Shown here one piece after another: positions 1 to 9,324 of a stretch of DNA of 26,217 bases; the first letter of the stretch is position 1, and each line of letters opens with the position of its first letter. The notes beneath the pieces were generated by a model, which was not told the origin of the DNA, did not search any database, and was given only the letters and a program-made list of their open reading frames with translations. The position numbers were made by a program, and so were the translations under genes. Source of the stretch: Cyclostephanos tholiformis (Eukaryota; Bacillariophyta; Thalassiosirophyceae; Thalassiosirales; Thalassiosiraceae); the NCBI GenBank assembly GCA_036939975.1, contig JALLPB010000364.1, positions 1 to 26,217 on the forward strand, written 5' to 3'.

Positions 1-2
1 CG

Positions 3-209
3 CTCTGCAAGAATGGGAAACATTACACTAACTGGAAAAATGTTCCCGACGAGGACAAAACTGTCCTACTCTCCCACATGAACGACACTGGCCTTTTGTG
101 GTTCGACGAGGAGACAATGAAAAAACACAAAATCGAGATCCCTGCGGAGTACTCCCATCTCCTCAGCGATTCGTCGGGTCCAAAAGCGAAGCAAGCTACG
201 AGTACGTAA
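3..209 (+). CDS. 3' end of upstream retroelement ORF (gag-like, partial)
   Basis: This frame is open from the first bases to a TAA at 207-209, giving 68 codons of an ORF whose start lies upstream of the window. It begins LCKNGKHYTNWKNVPDED, a Cys/His/Trp cluster that may be the last part of a zinc-binding motif. It ends in a hydrophilic tail rich in Lys and Ser. Its position before the RT ORF matches the gag slot of DIRS/Ngaro elements. The gag assignment rests on position and the weak C/H cluster only. The opposite-strand frames over the same bases show nothing recognisable. Confidence 0.45.
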   Translation, partial: LCKNGKHYTNWKNVPDEDKTVLLSHMNDTGLLWFDEETMKKHKIEIPAEYSHLLSDSSGPKAKQATST

Positions 210-532
210 CCTTGGCATTTGCCGTCTCTCATCCAGAATCGCTTTCAATGATTCTTGAAACTACATTATACCGTCGATTTGCTTCATACATGTTTGCAGT
301 TCATACGCTCTCGCACGAATTGATTTCATCGCCAATTACATCTTCCATTTTCTATAAAACATCGACCTGACTACTTGTCATGATCTCATCATAAAACCTG
401 CCCTCGCACCCGACAGAACACACTAGTAATCACGCAGATCATTGGATTAATTTTCACGATAGCATTAATCCAGTTAGTAAACAGTCAAGTAAGTCTAAAC
501 TTCGCGATCCCACAAATATCCTGGCTTCAAGG
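210..532 (+). other. Spacer between upstream ORF and RT ORF of the retroelement
   Basis: This is 323 bases without a credible ORF. The one frame that runs through part of it gives a low-complexity peptide with no recognisable domain. It lies inside the retroelement and could hold an internal promoter or translation signal for the RT ORF, but I see no clear motif. Confidence 0.4.
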
Positions 533-3238
533 ATGAAACCTGCTGCAGGCGAAATGAATAGGCTGGAATACATTGCATCCGTCCCAAACCAGCATAAAGT
601 ATCCGCTGGCATTGACAAGAATGCTACCCTTGCAAACTACCAAGATTCCTGTACTGCAAAAGGAATCCTTGGTATGGTCACCACTGCCGCCAAAGGTGAG
701 ACCTCCCTCCTTCCATCATACCCATCACACTTTCGCCTCATCGCCAACTGCAAGATGAAGCCAAGCACGAGTCTTTACTATCGAGTCAAGGATCTGCGCC
801 TCGATAATATAATCATCTTCCTTATCAAGTCATACGAGCTCTACTTTACGGAACCCGAACTTGTGATATTGAAATGCGTTAACAAAATGTACCATGAAAT
901 GATTAACGACGTTCTACGTTTGAGACCTTTGAATTTCTCGGCTTTAAAAACTCCACAATCAAATTACGCTGATCAAGTAGCGATCTCTCAGGAACGAGTC
1001 GACTTGGCCACTGCCTGTGCTATCCATTACGGATTACACACAGGCATGGTAATTCGGTACCTAAAGGGAGAATACGTTGGAGAGAGCAGGGATGCAGAAA
1101 AAATACTCGCATCAGTTTCACCTCACATCAGCGAGGTTGACTGCAATCATATTAGACGCATCATCAACCAAGGCTGCCCTTCCTACCTTGACTTCGAGGA
1201 GGACTACAATAACAAGCACTCGGTTCTTCGCAAAGGGAATCAGCAAACCTTCCTCGAGCATCCTGAAGTAACCGCAAAAGCCATGAATAAAGAAGAAAAA
1301 AACAGTCATGTCCTACCTTTCAAGCATTGGGTTGTTCATTTTTCACCTTACTGTCGTGCAACGCCCCAAGGGATTCGCGAGAAATACGGGAAGTATCGAG
1401 TCATCTTTGATTCATCCACACAAACAAGACCAGACGAGATTGTATTGAACCAAGTTACCCTTACAGATCATGAAGCAACCATCGACTTTGGCACTGCAAA
1501 AACCAAGCTGCTCACCAACATTTATAACTGGCGTGTCAGCTTCCCACGTGAGGTCATTTATCTTGCCCTTGCTGACATCACTGCCTGCTTTCGTTTTCCG
1601 AGGTTATCAGCCGACGTTGCTGGTGCATTTGGTTTCCTTGCAGAAGGTCTCTACTTTGCATCAACTAGTCACGTATTTGGTTCCAACACCTCAGCAAGCT
1701 CTTGGGAACCATTCAGGCGAGGTATCCAGAACTTGATCACCATCCTTTCCCAGCGTGATGACCTGGTCGAAAAACACAAAGAGCTCTTAACTGCTTTACG
1801 GTGGACAGAGGAATACACCATTCACAACCGTCCAGTGCTCGTCAAAGCCTTACCCTGTGAAATCAACCGTGGTGTACTAGACCTGATCGGGAACATCACC
1901 CCAATGACAGCAAACATCTACGTTGATGACATACTTGCAGCAGCTGCTCTTCGGAACAACATGACAAAACTCCTCGCAGCAATCATTGAAGCAATCTTTC
2001 TGGTCTGTGGTACCCCTGACGTTGAGGTGCGTCAGTGTCCTCTTTCACTTGAGAAATGGTCTGAACTGATAGTTGGACCGAGGCAAATTGTTCTTGGTCT
2101 CGTCGTTGACACAAATACGATGACGGTTGGCATCACCGACGAATACATCGAGCAAGTACGAGAACTGTTGAAACTTTGGGACCCGGATCGACGATTCTTC
2201 AAAGTCAACGACATGCAGAAGCTTGTAGGGAAACTTGCTCGTCTAGGAGAAGGTGCCCCATGGATCTTCAAGCTCATGTCCCACCTTTACACATCCTTGG
2301 CATTTGCTTTGAAGACCAACACCGAGCTTTTACAAGACACTTCTAGTGGCTTCCGAGATCTTGTTAACCAGATTACCTCGAAGAATTTTTCGGGTAAGCA
2401 GTCAGATCATCAACGCCACATTAAGTTTGCTATGAAGAAAGCCGCTAAGATGATCACCAGGCACAAACATAACTACCTCGTCAACCAAACAATGCGGGAC
2501 GAGCTAAACTTCTTATCCTCTGCCTTGTCAATGGAATCTGGGATCAAGTTCGAGACTCCAATTGCTCACCTGATCCCAAGAACACCCACAGCATCCATCA
2601 TTGGTGACAGCTCGCTAGTTGCATGTGGCGGCTACTCCACAACCTTAGGATTCTGGTGGCACCTTTCGTTCCCAAAGGAAGTGGTTGAACGAACTCTCCT
2701 GCATCTCAAGGATAATTCAGACAGGACCTTCATCTCAATCAACTGCCTTGAATACGTGACCATCATCCTGAATTATTGTGCATCACGCATCACATTTGCA
2801 ACCCGTAAAGTTAATGACGACCCGTACCCGGTCGTGCTATGTGTTACCGATAACACTAGTGCATTGAATTGGACCTTGCACACTAGCAAGAAATCTATGA
2901 TTGGAAGAGCCCTTGCAAGATTTTTTTGTGGACTCTTGATCGGATCAAATGTCGGCGTGAACGCGAAGTGGATCAGCACGATTGACAATGAGATTGCTGA
3001 CAAGATATCGAGGCTGAAAGCATTCACCAACACTAACCAGACATCATCTTCCTACGCTCCCACCTATGATTATGCCAACCTTCAGCAGGAACACAAGGAG
3101 CTGAGAGCCTGTGTTTTCTTCCAGCCGAGTCACAAGCTGCTCTCGTTGATCTGGGAAACATTGTTGATGCAAAAATGTCCCGACTTAGATCAGATTCTGA
3201 AATTGAGACCACTAGATTTAGGCAAGCTGTGTACATAG
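533..3238 (+). CDS. Reverse transcriptase/RNase H polyprotein of YR retroelement
   Basis: This intact 901-residue protein should copy the element's RNA into DNA and remove the RNA strand. RT landmarks in order are a KYRVIFDSS stretch (287-295), motif A LADITACFRFPRL with Asp348, motif B VFGSNTSASSWEPF (381-394), motif C YVDD at 463-466 with Asp465 and Asp466, and a thumb-side LGLVVD (521-526). RNase H follows with Asp692 (GDSS), Glu740 (CLEY), Asp773 (TDN) and Asp823 (IAD), so the four acidic residues are present. About 70 residues separate motif B from YVDD, longer than in Gypsy-type RTs. The first 250 residues are unrecognised, and the first ATG may not be the true start. The stop TAG lies inside the recombinase ORF. 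The motif B wording resembles diatom retroelement RTs I remember; I could not search for it. Confidence 0.9.
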   Translation: MKPAAGEMNRLEYIASVPNQHKVSAGIDKNATLANYQDSCTAKGILGMVTTAAKGETSLLPSYPSHFRLIANCKMKPSTSLYYRVKDLRLDNIIIFLIKSYELYFTEPELVILKCVNKMYHEMINDVLRLRPLNFSALKTPQSNYADQVAISQERVDLATACAIHYGLHTGMVIRYLKGEYVGESRDAEKILASVSPHISEVDCNHIRRIINQGCPSYLDFEEDYNNKHSVLRKGNQQTFLEHPEVTAKAMNKEEKNSHVLPFKHWVVHFSPYCRATPQGIREKYGKYRVIFDSSTQTRPDEIVLNQVTLTDHEATIDFGTAKTKLLTNIYNWRVSFPREVIYLALADITACFRFPRLSADVAGAFGFLAEGLYFASTSHVFGSNTSASSWEPFRRGIQNLITILSQRDDLVEKHKELLTALRWTEEYTIHNRPVLVKALPCEINRGVLDLIGNITPMTANIYVDDILAAAALRNNMTKLLAAIIEAIFLVCGTPDVEVRQCPLSLEKWSELIVGPRQIVLGLVVDTNTMTVGITDEYIEQVRELLKLWDPDRRFFKVNDMQKLVGKLARLGEGAPWIFKLMSHLYTSLAFALKTNTELLQDTSSGFRDLVNQITSKNFSGKQSDHQRHIKFAMKKAAKMITRHKHNYLVNQTMRDELNFLSSALSMESGIKFETPIAHLIPRTPTASIIGDSSLVACGGYSTTLGFWWHLSFPKEVVERTLLHLKDNSDRTFISINCLEYVTIILNYCASRITFATRKVNDDPYPVVLCVTDNTSALNWTLHTSKKSMIGRALARFFCGLLIGSNVGVNAKWISTIDNEIADKISRLKAFTNTNQTSSSYAPTYDYANLQQEHKELRACVFFQPSHKLLSLIWETLLMQKCPDLDQILKLRPLDLGKLCT

Positions 3239-4317
3239 AATTTTGTAAGAATAAACGCATCCCAGACCCTTGCGGCAGCCAGACCGGATATGAAAGAATT
3301 GTTGCATGCTTCATCGAACAGCTAATGCTTGATCATAACTCTCGCTCTGCAACAATTTGTGGTTATGTTGAAGCAATCAATACCTTGTTTCGTCTCCATC
3401 ACCTTGTCATCCCTGCAGATCTATCGGATCGTACGAACATATGTTTCAAAATCGTTCATGCAAGGGAAAGAGAAGAAAATATCGCTAGGCAACGGAGTCC
3501 GATCACACGAGACATGTTCGCTGCCCTGCTCGATTTGGCTAACAAGTCTACTACCGATTCAGTCGAAGCTGTCGTTGCAGACTGGTTCATCTTCATCAGA
3601 ATCACTGGCCTGCGTCGTGCTGAATATGCTCAGAAAACGCAGTCAACTATTGACGAACATGAATACCCCTCGGGTAAACGTGTTATCAAAGCCTTCACTC
3701 CCGCCGATTGGGAATTCTACGATGGCAGTGGCTCTCTCATTCGCACTCACACACTAATCAGCGATCTACGAGACTTCCCAAAGAAGTTGAGAGTTACCTT
3801 CCGCATCCAGAAGAACAGGCAAAATGGTCAAAAAATCACCCTTGTTGCTGACGAAGATCACCCAAATATATGCCCAGTTCGAGCAGCATATCGAATCTTC
3901 CTCCGAGCCAAAAGACTGGGACAATCGGATTTGGAACCAATGGGTTTGTTCGTAAATAAATTCGGCATTACTAGGTACCTCACTGGGAACAAAATCCAGG
4001 ACGTCCTGCGATCGATTGCGAAGGCAGTCCACCCGGACCTCACAGAAGACGAAATCAAACGCTTCTCGGCTCACTCGGGTAGAGTTTGGGCTCTTGTCCT
4101 GCTGGATGAAGCCGGCATGAGTCCTGAGTTCATGACTTCACGTTTGCGTTGGATGGGAGATTCCTACAAACTCTACCTCCGTGATACTTCAGTACTACAG
4201 CACAAACACGTTGCTGCTCTAAGCCAGGAATCAGATGAGGTCACGAGACTTCTTGGAAACAACCGCGATATACTACCAGATATCGTCCCATTGGATAGTG
4301 AAATGGGAGAATACTAA
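3175..4317 (+). CDS. Tyrosine recombinase (integrase) of YR retroelement
   Basis: This 380-residue tyrosine recombinase presumably integrates the circular DNA copy of the element. All active-site positions can be read: Arg147 in TGLRRAE, Lys213 in RIQKNRQNG, His300 and Arg303 in HSGR, Trp326 in RLRWMGDS, and the nucleophile Tyr334 in YKLYLRD. The Trp-to-Tyr spacing of 8 fits the usual H/W-x8-Y pattern. The first ~110 residues form the helical core-binding region. The frame is -1 relative to the RT ORF and is open from 3070, upstream of its first ATG at 3175, so translation could begin by frameshift, reinitiation or internal initiation. The overlap from the ATG is 64 nt. No canonical slippery heptamer stands out; only a short A run lies at the ATG. 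Confidence 0.9.
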   Translation: MSRLRSDSEIETTRFRQAVYIEFCKNKRIPDPCGSQTGYERIVACFIEQLMLDHNSRSATICGYVEAINTLFRLHHLVIPADLSDRTNICFKIVHAREREENIARQRSPITRDMFAALLDLANKSTTDSVEAVVADWFIFIRITGLRRAEYAQKTQSTIDEHEYPSGKRVIKAFTPADWEFYDGSGSLIRTHTLISDLRDFPKKLRVTFRIQKNRQNGQKITLVADEDHPNICPVRAAYRIFLRAKRLGQSDLEPMGLFVNKFGITRYLTGNKIQDVLRSIAKAVHPDLTEDEIKRFSAHSGRVWALVLLDEAGMSPEFMTSRLRWMGDSYKLYLRDTSVLQHKHVAALSQESDEVTRLLGNNRDILPDIVPLDSEMGEY

Positions 4318-4356
4318 CCTCCATCCTTTTCACAAAATAATCCACCTTCCTTTCCA

Positions 4357-4407
4357 TCTTTCTTCCCTTTTCTTCTTCTTTTTCTTTTTCTTTTTCTTTT
4401 TCTTTTT
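4357..4407 (+). repeat. Pure pyrimidine tract with TTTTTC hexamer repeats
   Basis: These 51 consecutive pyrimidines begin 40 bases after the recombinase stop and end in about five TTTTTC units. The tract may be part of the element's 3' untranslated region or a host microsatellite. It is a likely length-polymorphic site. Confidence 0.85.
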
Positions 4408-5082
4408 GCATGCTCGCGTCACATAATGGCATTTGTCATCACGACGAGACTAAGTTGCTACGTCCTTCTTTAGCGATCCTTGATCGTGAAAGGCGTGCAT
4501 CCCTACATGGACGTTTTTGGCTAGGGCCAGAACTTCTGGAACCCTTTCAGGTTTCCACATAGTCTAACTTACCAGAGTAATTAGCCCAATTTGAATGCAA
4601 TTCGGACTGCTACTCTTAACTAGCGTACTATGTGTGTAGTTCTGTTACCTTCTATCCCTAGGTCTCTTACTAGTATGACAGATGCCGTATGTGCAGTGAT
4701 TTAAGGCGCAATGTGTTTTTCCGTCTCGATAGGTGGAAAATGTCAGGTTTTTGGCTCTTGATTTTTTTCTTGTTCCCACCAAATTTTACAAAAAATGGAG
4801 GGAAAGGACCCACTGGACCCCCTAATCCAAGCAGGTTGCAGTAATGACTTTGCCATGCAGGCTGCCACTAGGTTGATGGAAAAATGACAAGTGGGAGGAG
4901 GAGCTGTCTTTATCCTAGGCTGCTAGGCAAGACAAAGAAAGAAGAGGAAAATAAATGAAATTTTGGATAATTGAAAATTATGAGCTTAAACTAAGTTTAA
5001 AAGTGATCTCAACTGCCAACAAGGCAACATGCACATCGCGTAGGTTTCTACATAATCCCGTATGTATGTGTGCTCTTTCAGA

Positions 5083-5136
5083 AGGTGTCAGCTGACACCT
5101 GATATGTTTGCAAGTTTGTTCCATTGTACAAACTTG
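5083..5136. repeat. 18-bp perfect palindrome followed by a 9-bp stem hairpin
   Basis: AGGTGTCAGCTGACACCT at 5083-5100 is its own reverse complement. Ten bases later CAAGTTTGT (5111-5119) and ACAAACTTG (5128-5136) form a perfect 9-bp inverted repeat with an 8-base loop. They could mark a transposon end or a protein-binding site; no function can be assigned. Confidence 0.8.
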
Positions 5137-5740
5137 TAAGTTTGTATTGATTCCTAAAAGATATCTTTGGATCTTTTGGAACTTTCTGTGAGTTGATGGG
5201 TCTCAGTCTGTCCGTAAGCTACCTAGGATCTTCTATCTGCCTTCAAAATAGATAAGATCCAAGATCAGTCTGTCAGTAGATGACCTGTTCATACTTACAC
5301 CGGCGACTGGGTTTTATTTAGTTGCACCTGTTAGTGCTATTTGCTAAGATATCCTACCAGATAGAATGAAACCAGCGGAAAACCTATATTTTTGGGGGAA
5401 AAGCTGCATTTTCGGGCACCAGATAAGGGTGTACGGATGGTTTATTACCATCGGTCAAGCATATTATATGTGAGAGAAAGGAGATGTTTTGGTTTGGGTT
5501 TGGGATAATGAGGTTGATCCTCATAAGAAATCCTATGAGCAATGTGTATGCAGCAGTATGATTTCTGTTGTCATTTCTGCTGTTTTTTATTATTATTTCG
5601 ATGGTAAGGTCATTGTCGTTAAATTTGACACTATTGTGTACTACTCTCTGGTTTATAACTAATTTTCTGCTTTGAACCCTGATAGATTCATTTGTATGAT
5701 CTGAAATAGTCCATGGTATCTTGGTCTATTACTATAAGCG

Positions 5741-5869
5741 GATGGTACCATCATGTATGATGTATACTCTGGAGTGCAATGTTAGTCACGGGAGGTGTCC
5801 CAATAGTCAGCGATGACCCATAACATGTACTTAAAAATTTCTGTTATAGTAAATATGATGTATACTCTG
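5741..5869. repeat. 12-bp palindrome and a 16-bp direct repeat pair
   Basis: GATGGTACCATC at 5741-5752 is a perfect palindrome. TATGATGTATACTCTG occurs at 5756-5771 and again at 5854-5869, 98 bases apart. These are the clearest repeats in this part of the gene-poor region. Their origin is unknown. Confidence 0.75.
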
Positions 5870-8210
5870 CACCAATGCAGTGATCAAGGGTGAGCTTTGT
5901 GTGTGCCACTGATATCGGTTGGTGTTGCTGGTTCTCCTAGTTGCCAGTGAGCTATGAAGAGATGGATTAGGATCTGTTCCCTTGATTTGCAATTGCATTC
6001 TGGTGAGGCTGTGAGTATTAGGTACTCTTGTTGACAAATTTGTACATTCAACTCTGTGCAGAGTTGGTATACATGTGCTATACTACTGATTGGCCAGGTT
6101 GAGCAGTAGGGCATCCTACAGGTGCTCTAGCTATTTGTCGGTGGGTTCTTTTACATGGTTGACTTATGCTTATGTGGTGATCTGCCAAGAAGATGTCGAT
6201 TCTGGGACTTTGTAACTCACCCAAATTGTTGTACCCATACCATTATCTGTGTGGTATGAATCAACTCATGTATTTGTATTATGATCACCATATGTTGGTA
6301 TCTGATTGTGTCATCAAGAGGCATGGTAGCTTCTTGGTATTGGTCCTGGGCCATCAAGGCTTTGGTAGAAGCAGTGATGTGTAAGGATGGCTCTTCGGTG
6401 ATTTCTAGGGACTTGGTAGTGCCTGTGATCATAGCCAGGCCGGGATCTATTGTCGAGATATTTGTGGAAAAAAAATAATTTGACTGAGGAAAAAAACAGT
6501 TTTGAGGTGAAAATTGCTCTGCTTACTCTGGTTTGTGAGTATGCATCATTGTTTGGGGCTATTTATACAATTTTAGCCATTATTGAGAGACTACAACAAA
6601 CCTTAATAGGAAAAATTGTGGTTTTTGTGTTGTATGATGTCTACCAGTGCATCATAGCATTTGACTATTTTAGTGTGCATGGATGCTAAGGGGGACCGGG
6701 CATTATCTTTAAACCTACTAGAGGCTCACTAAAGACAAAAAAACAGTGGTCACTTTGGCATGCAATACTTTTGAAAGATGTTGCATATGCCCCCATGCAT
6801 TTGGCCATGGAAAACTTGTGTGATCCATGTTGCACGCAGTGCATGGCATTTAAACCACTTGGGGTGTTTAGCCAAGCATTGTACAGGTTGAGGGTAATGT
6901 CATAATCCTCACTGTATAAACTCTTATTGAATTCAGGGTATATTTATTCATCCTTACTCCAATGTGACTCTCTGTTCTGGAACTGTGTTCTCTTGAGTCT
7001 AGTTTCGGTGCTAGTGATAATGTCTAGCACCAGTTTGTTTCGAGAAAGTCCTCTTATAGTATAAGAGTTTGTCCATCTCTGCTGCTCTTTTTGTTTAAGA
7101 ATTAAGGGCAAGTTTGGCATTGACATAGGTTGGCAGAGTGTATCATATTGATACTAGATCTGTTCTGTTTTGTGATTACTACCTTTTGGTGGTTGTCATT
7201 AGTCGCGGCTGCGATGTGGGCTAAATTCTTCATTTTCGTGGTGCGGACAGGGCTCAACACTAGTTACAATGGCACATCTATGCATTTGACAAAGCTTACT
7301 AAAGTAGTTTGCAAAGTAGGCATAGATATGGTCATCCCAGTTTGAGAACACTGCACTATGGTGCATTTTAATCCTTGGTATGTGGCCTTGTCTCAGGCCT
7401 AAGCTCATGCAAGAATCAATTCTATTTAGAAGTGGCTGATTGTCGAGCTCGTTTCACTCTGTGGTGAAGAATGGTTATTGGTCATACTTTTGACCATTTT
7501 TTGTGGCCTACAGGATTCCTCCGGGCTCTGTTGTATTTTTTTGGCCAAGCCATCGGCTTTGGTAATCCTGTGTGGGATGTGTCTCTGGAAGAATTTCTGT
7601 GAAGGACACACATGGCATAGCATCCTGAAGTATAACTATTGCCCTAGTTGGTGCAAATGTTGTGATATTCAAAGCTTTGGGTGTATAAGCCAGATGAGCC
7701 TGAGGTTCTGTTTTGACCCTCCTAATTACAGCACATGCCTTGTGGTGGATAGAATCCACCTGACCATCCAAATCCTATGGGAGGTGGTTAGGCATGGCAC
7801 TGTTTATATTTATTCCTACTGGTTTTGGTAATATTGGATAATTCCGAGGAAGGTGTATTTGTGATGAGGCAAAATTCTCCTTGACCTGGCAAGTTGTTTT
7901 GTGCACAAGTAATGCATGCTATGAAGTGATTCCTTGGGGGATCTTGCTTCAAGCTGTCATATTGATGTGCATCCTGTTTATGGTATGCCTCACACTTCCT
8001 GAGAAAAGTGTCGGGATTGTTTCCATATTCTCAGGTTACCTCTGGTGATCATCTAACACTCATGCATCCTCATGCATAATGACTGAAGCTCCTAGTAGAC
8101 TGAGGCAATATATCCACATAGTGTGATTTATTACCTTTAACAGGGGTGTAGTGGCTACTTGATCTTCCATGGGTCAACTCAGGCTGGGATTATATTCGGT
8201 GAATAGAAAT

Positions 8211-8431
8211 CCGGATAGTTTTTAATCAAGAATCCACGATTGAGACTTCCCCCCGACCTATCTATCCGGCTATCCGGCCCAAAATTTTTGATTATATTTG
8301 CTATTGGAAAAACCAAAAAACGCCCTTTTTTGGCAAAGACTTTCCTGGCTCTCTATCCGGCTTGCCTCCGAGAGCCAGATAGAGGCACCTATTCGGCCCT
8401 CGGATAGAGGTCCAGATAGATAGCCGGATAG
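8211..8431. repeat. CCGGATAG hairpin-rich repeat, possible MITE
   Basis: The word CTATCCGG or its complement recurs at 8211-8218 (complement), 8262-8269, 8271-8277 (partial), 8353-8360, 8401-8407 (complement, partial) and 8419-8431 (complement). CTATCCGGCTATC at 8262-8274 and GATAGCCGGATAG at 8419-8431 are exact 13-bp inverted repeats bounding 170 bp. A second hairpin is nested inside, with CTGGCTCT at 8345-8352 and AGAGCCAG at 8371-8378. This structure is typical of a small non-autonomous transposon or a foldback element, but no target-site duplication was identified. Confidence 0.6.
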
Positions 8432-8823
8432 GATTTTTGCGCTATCTCCTCTATGATACTAGAAATAATTACTCCTCGCCACCATGGCCTCTTTTCCGTC
8501 GGACGCCCTGGACAACCTTTGCGCCGCCACTAGTGGCTCAAATCATGGCGCAGCTGATCCCCAATGCCATGCGCAGGCCGCAAGCTGTTGGGATTGCGTA
8601 CGCTGTCGTCTGTTTGCTCGCTTGGAGGGGCGAAATGAGAGGGGTCAAAAAATAGAGCGGAGAGGGGAAATGCCTGGGCCTTAGGGTGGCCGCCATTTTG
8701 CAAATTAACACACAACAATCAATTGAAATTTGGCATGGACAATGGAGGGTGAGTCAGGGGCGTGCAAGAGCGTATGGGGGGGAGGCGTTTTGCAATCATT
8801 TGGCGGCGGCAAATCAGGCAACA
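8432..8823. other. Intergenic sequence, no supported gene
   Basis: The only item of note is GCCACCATGGCC at 8478-8489, a strong-looking start context opening a 66-codon frame (to 8684). The predicted peptide has no recognisable domain and a second frame overlaps it fully, so it is not called as a gene. Confidence 0.4.
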
Positions 8824-9120
8824 AAAAATATAAAAATAAAAATACGTCACGGCCTTAGTTGGCTTCAAAAGACGGACGGGAGATGGAATGGGGGGGCCGA
8901 TTCCATTGTATTGGGGGCAATCGAGTTGGGTGGGGGGGGGGGAACTTAGGTAAAAATCCATCAATTTATTATTTATATTATTTCTCTGCGGATTTACAAA
9001 ATGATTTAAAATCCTTTGACACAGCCATTGACCACTCCTTTGCTGAGGTGCTACAGGGAGGGTTGTGGCGCGACGAAAAATGTACAAATAAAAATACGTC
9101 GCTGCCTTAAATGGCTTCAA
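8824..9120. repeat. 45-bp direct repeat, two copies 252 bp apart
   Basis: The segments 8824-8868 and 9076-9120 match at 39 of 45 positions by eye and share AAATAAAAATACGTC and the end GGCTTCAA. On the minus strand both encode a similar KPxKAxTYFYxYIF-like string inside one 133-codon frame (8719-9120), which looks like a consequence of the repeat rather than a gene. Between them lies a G-rich stretch with a homopolymer near 8930-8941. Confidence 0.7.
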
Positions 9121-9167
9121 GGTGACTTTTTTAATTTATTAGTGAAGTTATTATTAGGAGTCCCTTC

Positions 9168-9324
9168 TATGCTTATCAGGCCGTTTTAGGCTTATTTTTG
9201 ACCTAAACAGGCCTATTTTAGCTTATCAGCGCACCAAGACCAGTTTATGCTTATCAGCCCTTTTTATGCTTACCATCGCGGACACTCCCCTTTATGCTTG
9301 TCAGGCATTTTTATGCTTTTCAGC
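9168..9324. repeat. Degenerate GCTTATCAG array (about 7 units)
   Basis: Units resembling TTTATGCTTATCAG have their GCTT core at 9171, 9190, 9221, 9249, 9268, 9297 and 9315. Spacings alternate near 19 and 29 bases, a higher-order period of about 48. On the minus strand several units read CTGATAAGC, which contains the GATA-factor core TGATAA. The array could be a decayed tandem repeat or a binding-site cluster. Confidence 0.65.

Larger units (their letters stand above)
1..4317 (+). mobile_element. DIRS/Ngaro-like tyrosine-recombinase retroelement, 5' end beyond window
   Basis: Three plus-strand open frames follow one another: the end of an upstream ORF (to 209), a reverse transcriptase/RNase H ORF (533-3238) and a tyrosine recombinase ORF (3175-4317) that overlaps it in another frame. 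RT, RNase H and a tyrosine recombinase in place of a DDE integrase are the defining set of YR retrotransposons (DIRS, Ngaro, PAT groups). No integrase, protease or methyltransferase domain is visible. The left end lies outside the window. I could not find the split direct repeats or inverted terminal repeats that would fix the right end, so 4317 is only the last coding base. Both main ORFs are uninterrupted, which suggests recent insertion. Confidence 0.85.
4408..8210. other. Gene-poor AT-rich region, no supported gene
   Basis: About 3.8 kb has no ORF with a recognisable domain. Frames longer than 60 codons occur on both strands, for example 7478-7831 plus and 7508-7771 minus. They overlap each other, have biased low-information composition and match no family I know. 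The plus strand is rich in T and G and the minus strand in A and C, which could reflect a decayed minus-strand transposon, but I found no RT, integrase or RNase H motif. No tRNA or rRNA was seen. Confidence 0.6.

Noticed and set aside
5831..6478. Cluster of 60-76 codon frames that might be a decayed retroelement gag on the minus strand
   Set aside because: No zinc knuckle, RT, RNase H or integrase motif could be read in any frame.
7426..7831. Overlapping frames of 65, 87 and 117 codons on both strands
   Set aside because: They overlap each other, have no recognisable domain and lie in biased T/G-rich sequence. None is better than the others.
8484..8684. 66-codon frame starting in GCCACCATGGCC
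   Set aside because: A good start context alone is not evidence. The peptide has no domain and a second frame covers the same bases.
8719..9120. 133-codon minus-strand frame with an internal repeat
   Set aside because: The internal similarity is explained by the 45-bp DNA repeat, and the remainder is low complexity.
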